Assembly: GCA_002299425.1 (NCBI GenBank)
Contig: DBNW01000021.1
Coordinates: forward strand, 18,823 to 39,096
DNA length: 20,274 bases
Reading direction: 5' to 3'
Source: Methylococcaceae bacterium UBA662
GTDB lineage: Bacteria > Pseudomonadota > Gammaproteobacteria > Methylococcales > Methylomonadaceae
The notes under the pieces are model-generated. The model was not told where the DNA came from and did no database searches. It saw nothing but the letters and a program-made list of their open reading frames with translations. Positions 15,073 to 20,274 of this stretch are shown in pieces. Position 1 is the stretch's first letter; each line of letters opens with the position of its first letter. Position numbers and translations under genes: made by a program.

Positions 15073-16173
15073 ATGAGCTGCGCAATTTTGTTAAATGATC
15101 CAAAAGTGCTGAGCCAACTGCCTGACAAGGAGTTCCAAGCTGCCTTGCTGGAGGGTGTGTCCAGGACGTTTGCCTTGACCATCCCGCAACTCCCTCGGCC
15201 CCTGCACGGGGCGGTCGCAAACGCTTACCTGCTGTGCCGAATTGTCGACACCATAGAAGATGAGGTGGCCCTGTCGGCGCGGCAAAAAGAAAGCTTTTGT
15301 CTCGATTTTATCGACGTAGTCAAGACCGGGCATAATGCCGAATCGTTCGCAGTGGAGTTAGCACCTTTGTTGTCTGCGCAAACCCTCCCTGCTGAACATG
15401 TGTTAATCCATGTTTTGCCTCGAGTTATTCAGATCACCCATGAATTGATGCCGGAGCAAACCAGTGCCTTGGCTGCGTGTGTGGAAACGATGGCTGCGGG
15501 TATGCCGGTTTTTCAGGCTCGGGACTTAAGCGGCGGCGTCGCTACTTTAGCGGAACTGGACAGGTATTGTTATTGCGTGGCCGGTTGCGTAGGCGAGATG
15601 CTGGCTACGCTGTTTTGCCATTATTCTAAAGATATTGCCCAGCAGAGGGAAAAGTTGCTGGAGCTGTCGGTTTCCTTTGGGCAGGGCCTGCAAATGACCA
15701 ACATCCTGAAAGATATTTGGGATGATGCCGCCCGTGGGGTTTGTTGGTTGCCTCAGGACATCTTTGATGAAACCGGTTTTGTGCTGAAAAATTTATCCGT
15801 CCAGACCAGCAACGACCCGGGTTTCCGGCTCGGCCTAGAGCGCTTGGTCAGCATCGCCCACAGTCATTTGTACAACGCCCTGTGCTTTACCCAACTGCTG
15901 CCTAGCCATGAGTCGGGCTTGCGCAATTTCTGCTTGTGGGCGTTAGGTATGGCCGTGTTAACGCTAAGAAAAATCAAGCGCAACCCAGGCTTCACCCAGT
16001 CTAGCCAGGTTAAAATCGGTCGGCGCAGTGTTAAGGCAACCGTTGTCGCCTCTCGTCTGGCCGGTTCCAACAATACCTTGCTTGCCCTGATATTTGATTT
16101 GGCCAGTGCCGGGCTGAGTACGCCAGGCTGGCAGTACTCCCCTAAACTTGCACAAGCTAACGCAAACCGCTAA
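15073..16173 (+). CDS. Squalene synthase (farnesyl-diphosphate farnesyltransferase type), trans-isoprenyl head-to-head family
   Basis: 366 residues. It probably joins two farnesyl diphosphates through presqualene diphosphate into squalene, the substrate of the next gene's product. The two Asp-rich motifs are DTIEDE (59-64) and NILKDIWDD (210-218, D214, D217 and D218). SRTFALTIPQLP (30-41) and YCYCVAGCVGEM (165-176) are the usual flanking elements. DTIEDE resembles the DTxEDD of true single-enzyme squalene synthases more than the DDxxD of HpnC/HpnD, and no hpnC, hpnD or hpnE is present here, both favouring a one-enzyme route. A phytoene synthase or HpnC-like role is the alternative, made unlikely by the shc neighbour. 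It is the first gene of the operon; the ribosome site is weak (AAAGA), and the stop codon lies within the shc ribosome site region. Confidence 0.86.
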   Translation: MSCAILLNDPKVLSQLPDKEFQAALLEGVSRTFALTIPQLPRPLHGAVANAYLLCRIVDTIEDEVALSARQKESFCLDFIDVVKTGHNAESFAVELAPLLSAQTLPAEHVLIHVLPRVIQITHELMPEQTSALAACVETMAAGMPVFQARDLSGGVATLAELDRYCYCVAGCVGEMLATLFCHYSKDIAQQREKLLELSVSFGQGLQMTNILKDIWDDAARGVCWLPQDIFDETGFVLKNLSVQTSNDPGFRLGLERLVSIAHSHLYNALCFTQLLPSHESGLRNFCLWALGMAVLTLRKIKRNPGFTQSSQVKIGRRSVKATVVASRLAGSNNTLLALIFDLASAGLSTPGWQYSPKLAQANANR

Positions 16174-16177
16174 AGGA
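16172..16177 (+). promoter_or_regulatory. Ribosome binding site deciding the shc start
   Basis: AAAGGA, overlapping the stop codon of the squalene synthase gene, lies 6 nt before the ATG at 16184. It argues against the in-frame ATG at 16148, which lies inside the upstream gene and has no such site. Confidence 0.75.
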
Positions 16178-16183
16178 CGCACT

Positions 16184-18151
16184 ATGTTTACCGATGCCAC
16201 TACGCATATTGCCAAGCATTATGGCGCGAGTTCCGCCACCGCTATCCATTCCAATGCCTACGATCTGGACAAAGCCATACAACGCGCCCAACAACAACTG
16301 TTAAGCCTGCAAGACGCGGAAGGCTTCTGGGTGTTTGAACTGGAAGCTGATTGCACCATCCCCGCCGAGTACATTCTTATGATGCACTATCTGGGTGAAA
16401 TCGACCAACCGTTGCAGGCGAAAATCGCCGTTTACTTGCGTTCCCGCCAATCCGAAGACGGCAGCTACCCCTTGTTCACCGGCGGCAACGGCGACCTCAG
16501 TTGCAGCGTCAAAGTGTACTACGCGCTAAAACTGGCCGGTGATCCTATTGATAGCCCGCACATGGCAGCATTAAGGGCTTACATTCTAGGCCGGGGCGGG
16601 GCGGCGCGCGCCAACGTGTTCACCCGCATCGCGCTGGCCATATTTGAACAGTTGCCCTGGCGGGGTGTCCCGTATATTCCTGTAGAAATCATGTTGTTGC
16701 CGAAATGGTTTCCCTTCCACTTGGACAAAGTCGCTTACTGGTCCAGAACGGTGATGGTTCCCTTGTTTATTTTGTGCAGCCTCAAAGCCAAGGCAAAAAA
16801 CCCCAAGAAAATCGGCATTCTAGAACTATTTGTCACGCATCCTGACCAAGAAAAGCATTATTTTTCAGAACGTACGCTGCTGAATAAAGTTTTTTTGAGT
16901 CTGGATAAAATCGGCCGCCTCACCCAGAGGCTGACGCCAAAAAAGCTGCGTCAGTACGCTGTGAAAAAAGCTGAGGCATGGTTTGTCGAACGGCTTAACG
17001 GCGAAGACGGATTGGGGGCCATTTTTCCGGCCATGGTCAGTGCCTACCAAGCGTTATTGCTATTAGGCTACCCAAAAGACCATGAGCGCGTAGTCACGGC
17101 CCGAAAGGCCATTGACAAGCTGTTGGTTATCAATGAAAAAGAAGCGTATTGTCAGCCGTGTTTGTCACCCATTTGGGATACCGGATTAATGGCGTTAGCC
17201 TTGCAAGAAGTAGATGCAAACGCCCGTCAGCCCCAAGTCCAGCAAAGCTTACAGCGGGCCTTTGCTTGGCTATGCGGCAAACAACTTAAGGACGAACCGG
17301 GCGATTGGCGCATCAGCAAACCGGGCTTGGCCGGCGGTGGTTGGGCATTTCAATTTAACAACCCGCATTATCCTGATGTGGACGACACCGCCGTGGTAGC
17401 TTTTGCCATGGCGCAGGCCAAGCAGCCCGGTTTGGCCGAACCCGTGCAACGGGCCAGCCGCTGGATTGAAGGGATGCAGTCCAAAAACGGCGGTTATGGA
17501 GCGTTCGATGTCGATAACAATTATTACTACCTGAATGAAATTCCGTTTGCCGACCACGGTGCCTTGCTGGATCCGCCAACTGCCGATGTCAGTGCCCGCT
17601 GTGCCATGCTGATGGCGGTGGTGGCCAGGGAGCATCCGTCTTATTTGCCCGCACTGGAGCGCACCCTTGCCTACCTGCGTAGCGAGCAAGAAGCCGACGG
17701 CTCGTGGTTTGGCCGCTGGGGTACTAACCACATTTACGGTACTTGGTCGGTATTGCTGGGCTTGGAGCAAACCCGGTTGCCTAAATCTGACCCTATGTAC
17801 CGCAAAGCCGTTGCTTGGCTAAAAAGTGTGCAGCGCGCCGATGGCGGTTGGGGTGAAGACAACCACAGCTACCATGATGAAAACTGTCGTGGGCAATACC
17901 GTTTTAGCACGGCATTTCAGACGGCTTGGGCGGTGTTGGGATTGCTGGCGGCCGGCGAGGCGGACAGTCCAGAAGTGCAGGCAGGCATTAACTTCATTCT
18001 TCATCATCAACAAGTTAATGGTCTTTGGAATGATAAGTGTTTTACTGCGCCGGGGTTTCCACGGGTGTTCTATCTAAAGTACCACGGCTATGACAAGTTT
18101 TTTCCACTATGGGCCTTGGCCAGGTACCGTAACGAGCTGAATAAAAAGTGA
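16184..18151 (+). CDS. shc: Squalene-hopene cyclase
   Basis: 655 residues, the usual SHC size. This monotopic membrane enzyme cyclises squalene into hopene and hopanol. The catalytic DxDD motif is D398-V-D400-D401 (bases 17375-17386), whose middle Asp protonates the terminal double bond. Several QW repeats are visible, with the pattern Q..DGSW/GGWG, for example QSEDGSYPLF, QSKNGGYGAF, EQEADGSWFGRWG, QRADGGWGED and HHQQVNGLWND. A WFPFHLDKVAYWSRTV segment is also typical of bacterial SHC. The ATG at 16184 is chosen over the one at 16148 because of the strong ribosome site and normal family length. The gap to the squalene synthase gene is 10 nt. The final bases overlap the hpnG start (GTGA), so the two are coupled. 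It is the central enzyme of the locus. Confidence 0.97.
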   Translation: MFTDATTHIAKHYGASSATAIHSNAYDLDKAIQRAQQQLLSLQDAEGFWVFELEADCTIPAEYILMMHYLGEIDQPLQAKIAVYLRSRQSEDGSYPLFTGGNGDLSCSVKVYYALKLAGDPIDSPHMAALRAYILGRGGAARANVFTRIALAIFEQLPWRGVPYIPVEIMLLPKWFPFHLDKVAYWSRTVMVPLFILCSLKAKAKNPKKIGILELFVTHPDQEKHYFSERTLLNKVFLSLDKIGRLTQRLTPKKLRQYAVKKAEAWFVERLNGEDGLGAIFPAMVSAYQALLLLGYPKDHERVVTARKAIDKLLVINEKEAYCQPCLSPIWDTGLMALALQEVDANARQPQVQQSLQRAFAWLCGKQLKDEPGDWRISKPGLAGGGWAFQFNNPHYPDVDDTAVVAFAMAQAKQPGLAEPVQRASRWIEGMQSKNGGYGAFDVDNNYYYLNEIPFADHGALLDPPTADVSARCAMLMAVVAREHPSYLPALERTLAYLRSEQEADGSWFGRWGTNHIYGTWSVLLGLEQTRLPKSDPMYRKAVAWLKSVQRADGGWGEDNHSYHDENCRGQYRFSTAFQTAWAVLGLLAAGEADSPEVQAGINFILHHQQVNGLWNDKCFTAPGFPRVFYLKYHGYDKFFPLWALARYRNELNKK

Positions 18152-18861
18152 TTACTGGTATTGTCGTCGCGCTCCCCGAAGAGCTGGTCACGTTAACTAA
18201 CAAACGGATCGATAAAGGCCGCTGCATCTTCATTGCCGACCGTTTATTGTTGGCCTGTTCAGGAGTCGGCGCAGCCAATGCCAAGACGGCCGCAGAGCTG
18301 TTGGCCAGCAAAGGCGCAACCCAATTGATAAGCTGGGGTTGCGCCGGTGCCCTCAGCACAACATTGAAGCCGGGTGATTTGTTTTTGCCTGATCAGTTGC
18401 TTGATGTCGACGACGTGAGCATGACGGTGGATGCAGCGTGGCATCGCCATGCCTGTCGGTTGCTGGCACCGATAACCCGGCTGCACCCGGGCAAGCTGGC
18501 GGAAACCGCAAGCATTATTTCCGCCAGCGAGGAAAAACGGCAGTTGCATACGTTTACCAAAGCCCAGGCCGTCGATATGGAGACGGTTGCAGTGGCCAAG
18601 GTTGCGGATAAAAAAAAATTGCCTTTCCTCGCCATCCGCGCCATCGTTGACCCGGCGAGCATGGATATGCCTCGTGCGATCGCCTATGCCGCTAATGCGG
18701 AAGGTGTTATTGTAATGGGGAAATTAGGCATTTTTGTGGCCACGCACCCGGCCGAACTGCCCAAACTGATCCGTCTAGGCCTTTATTTCAACGCCGCTAA
18801 ATCGACGTTAAAGCGGGTTGCCCAAAAACTGGACAGCTTGTCAGTCTTTGGTGCTGTTTGA
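18148..18861 (+). CDS. hpnG: HpnG: adenosylhopane nucleosidase/phosphorylase
   Basis: 237 residues, of the purine nucleoside phosphorylase / MTA-SAH nucleosidase fold. HpnG removes adenine from adenosylhopane, giving ribosylhopane or its phosphorylated form, after HpnH and before HpnO. Visible family elements are the N-terminal strand MITGIVVALPEE, the phosphate/ribose loop CSGVGAANA (37-45), SWGCAGAL (62-69), the ribose-binding AVDMETVAVAKVA (141-153), and the catalytic Asp region AIVDPA (D168). The GTG start overlaps the shc stop by 4 nt; no strong ribosome site is seen, so translation probably relies on coupling. A general MTA/SAH nucleosidase is the alternative, but operon position strongly favours HpnG. 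Adenine released here could be recycled by the apt product encoded 6 kb away (inference). Confidence 0.9.
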   Translation: MITGIVVALPEELVTLTNKRIDKGRCIFIADRLLLACSGVGAANAKTAAELLASKGATQLISWGCAGALSTTLKPGDLFLPDQLLDVDDVSMTVDAAWHRHACRLLAPITRLHPGKLAETASIISASEEKRQLHTFTKAQAVDMETVAVAKVADKKKLPFLAIRAIVDPASMDMPRAIAYAANAEGVIVMGKLGIFVATHPAELPKLIRLGLYFNAAKSTLKRVAQKLDSLSVFGAV

Positions 18862-18919
18862 CAAGCGAGACCAAGCTTAGTCCTTTACGTTTTTTCTGCC
18901 CGAACATTTTTCCAAAACC

Positions 18920-20274
18920 ATGACTTTCAGCATCGCCGAACTTCTTGCCCAGCATAGCTGCGACAAATTTTATTTGCACGAACAATACCTCAACAACCAA
19001 ATGGTCAGGGTGTTAAAAACCATTGGCTACGACCGGCACTATCAAAAAGCAGCCGGCCAATACTTATACGACCAAGACGGCCAAGAATACCTGGACTTAC
19101 TGAGCGGCTTCGGTGTCTTTGCCATTGGCCGCAACCACCCAACACTCATCAACGCCTTAAAAGAAACCCTAGATTTGCAATTGCCCAATTTAGTGCAATT
19201 GGACGTGTCCGTACTCAGCGGCTTGCTGGCTCAAGAATTGTTAAAAACGACACCGGACAACATTGGCAAACTGTTTTTTTGCAACTCGGGTACAGAAGCG
19301 GTTGAAGCCGCGATTAAGTTTGCCCGTTACACTACAAAACGAGAAAAAATTATTTTCTGCGAACACGGCTACCACGGCCTGACCATGGGTTCGTTGTCCT
19401 TAAACGGCGAAACCATTTTCCGCGAAGGGTTCGGTCCTTTACTGCCCGGCTGCATGGCGGTTCCGTTCAACGATTTACCTGCATTGGAAGAAGCCTTGTT
19501 GAACCATGATGTCGCTGCGTTCATCGTTGAGCCGATCCAGGGCAAGGGCGTTAATTTGCCTGATGATAACTATCTACAAGAAGTCGGGCGGCTTTGTAAG
19601 CATTACGGCACCCTGTTTGTGGCTGATGAAGTCCAAACCGGTCTAGGCCGCACCGGAAAATTTTGGGCTATCGACCACTGGGACGCTAAGCCTGACATGA
19701 TTTGCATGGCTAAGGCATTGTCTGGTGGCTTTGTGCCGGTGGGCGGCGTGGCGATGTCTACAAAAATCATGGAGGCGGTTTACAGTCGCATGGACAGGGC
19801 GGTGGTGCACGGCTCCACTTTTTCCAAAAATAACCTGGCAATGGCGGCCGGTTTGGCCACGCTTTATGTGCTCAAGGAAGAAAACTTGATTGCAAACAGT
19901 GCCAAAATGGGGGCTGATATTATAGACAGCCTGAATGCCTTGGTTGGCCAGTTTGAATTCCTAAAGGAAGCCCGGGGCAAAGGCATGATGATCGCCATTG
20001 AATTCAAACCTCCCAAAAGCCTGGCGTTGAAAGCGGCCTGGGAAATGCTTGAGGCGGCCAATAAAGGCTTGTTCTGCCAAATGATCACCATTCCCTTGTT
20101 TAAAGAGCATCGGATTTTGTCCCAGGTGGCCGGCCACGGCATGAATGTAGTCAAGCTGCTGCCGCCATTAAATTTAAGCCTGAAAGACCGTGACCATGTC
20201 CTAGCTGCGTTCGAGCAGACCATTGCCGATACCCATAAAGTCCCGGGTACTATCTGGACGCTGGGTAAAAACCT
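18920..20274 (+). CDS. hpnO: HpnO: class III aminotransferase making aminobacteriohopanetriol, 3' end cut by window
   Basis: At least 451 codons, open to the last base, so the stop lies just beyond the window; the family is about this long. HpnO transfers an amino group to the ribosylhopane-derived aldehyde to give 35-aminobacteriohopanetriol. PLP-fold features are GFGVFAIGRNHP (63-74), FFCNSGTEAVEAAIKFAR (119-136), the Asp that binds the pyridine nitrogen in VADEVQTGLGRTGKF (D236), and the Schiff-base lysine in CMAKALSGG (K265, bases 19712-19714). Sequence alone also fits ornithine or acetylornithine aminotransferases; the hopanoid operon context decides. The ATG follows a 58-bp gap after hpnG and has no visible Shine-Dalgarno sequence. 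Confidence 0.9.
   Translation, partial: MTFSIAELLAQHSCDKFYLHEQYLNNQMVRVLKTIGYDRHYQKAAGQYLYDQDGQEYLDLLSGFGVFAIGRNHPTLINALKETLDLQLPNLVQLDVSVLSGLLAQELLKTTPDNIGKLFFCNSGTEAVEAAIKFARYTTKREKIIFCEHGYHGLTMGSLSLNGETIFREGFGPLLPGCMAVPFNDLPALEEALLNHDVAAFIVEPIQGKGVNLPDDNYLQEVGRLCKHYGTLFVADEVQTGLGRTGKFWAIDHWDAKPDMICMAKALSGGFVPVGGVAMSTKIMEAVYSRMDRAVVHGSTFSKNNLAMAAGLATLYVLKEENLIANSAKMGADIIDSLNALVGQFEFLKEARGKGMMIAIEFKPPKSLALKAAWEMLEAANKGLFCQMITIPLFKEHRILSQVAGHGMNVVKLLPPLNLSLKDRDHVLAAFEQTIADTHKVPGTIWTLGKN

Noticed and set aside
16148..16183. Upstream ATG for shc at 16148
   Set aside because: It lies inside the squalene synthase gene without a ribosome site; the ATG at 16184 has AAAGGA 6 nt before it and gives a normal SHC N-terminus.
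18862..18919. Possible intrinsic terminator between hpnG and hpnO
   Set aside because: The dyad around AAGCTT has no loop and a mismatch, and the T run is not adjacent to it, so a terminator call is not supported.

Overview
The window looks like a chromosomal segment of a gammaproteobacterium, most likely a methanotroph of the order Methylococcales. The reasons are the hopanoid gene set built around a squalene-synthase-type enzyme, squalene-hopene cyclase and an HpnO-type aminotransferase, the conserved tesA/ybbA/ybbP arrangement shared with enteric bacteria, and GC content near one half. The taxonomic placement is inference from gene content; no rRNA, tRNA, mobile element or CRISPR array was seen.

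Region 1 (1-6348, all +) is a signalling cluster. It holds the 3' part of a TonB-dependent outer-membrane receptor, a periplasmic YfiR/DUF4154 protein, a 1015-residue hybrid histidine kinase (CHASE8-type sensor, HAMP, HisKA, ATPase, two REC domains, HPt), and a REC-GGEEF diguanylate cyclase. The last three genes overlap end to start. YfiR and CHASE8 are the two halves of the known YfiR/YfiN switch, but here the sensor is joined to a phosphorelay and the cyclase is a separate protein.

Region 2 (6355-10138) is a conserved housekeeping block. A TesA-like esterase (-) diverges from a YbbA-like ABC ATPase and a YbbP-like FtsX-family permease (+). The two divergent start codons share two bases.

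Region 3 (10165-11892, +) has a good sigma70-type promoter, then xseB, ispA (farnesyl diphosphate synthase) and apt.

Region 4 (11928-20274) is a hopanoid locus arranged around a 468-bp divergent control region (14605-15072). Leftward run hpnH (adenosylhopane synthase, radical SAM), an hpnM/mlaC-like periplasmic lipid carrier and an mlaA/vacJ-like outer-membrane protein. Rightward run a squalene synthase, squalene-hopene cyclase (shc), hpnG and hpnO (cut by the window end). With ispA next door, the segment encodes a nearly continuous route from C5 prenyl diphosphates to farnesyl diphosphate, squalene, hopene, adenosylhopane, ribosylhopane and aminobacteriohopanetriol, plus two candidate hopanoid or lipid trafficking proteins. 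The intergenic region carries a sigma70-like promoter for the rightward operon and two separate inverted repeats that could be operators.
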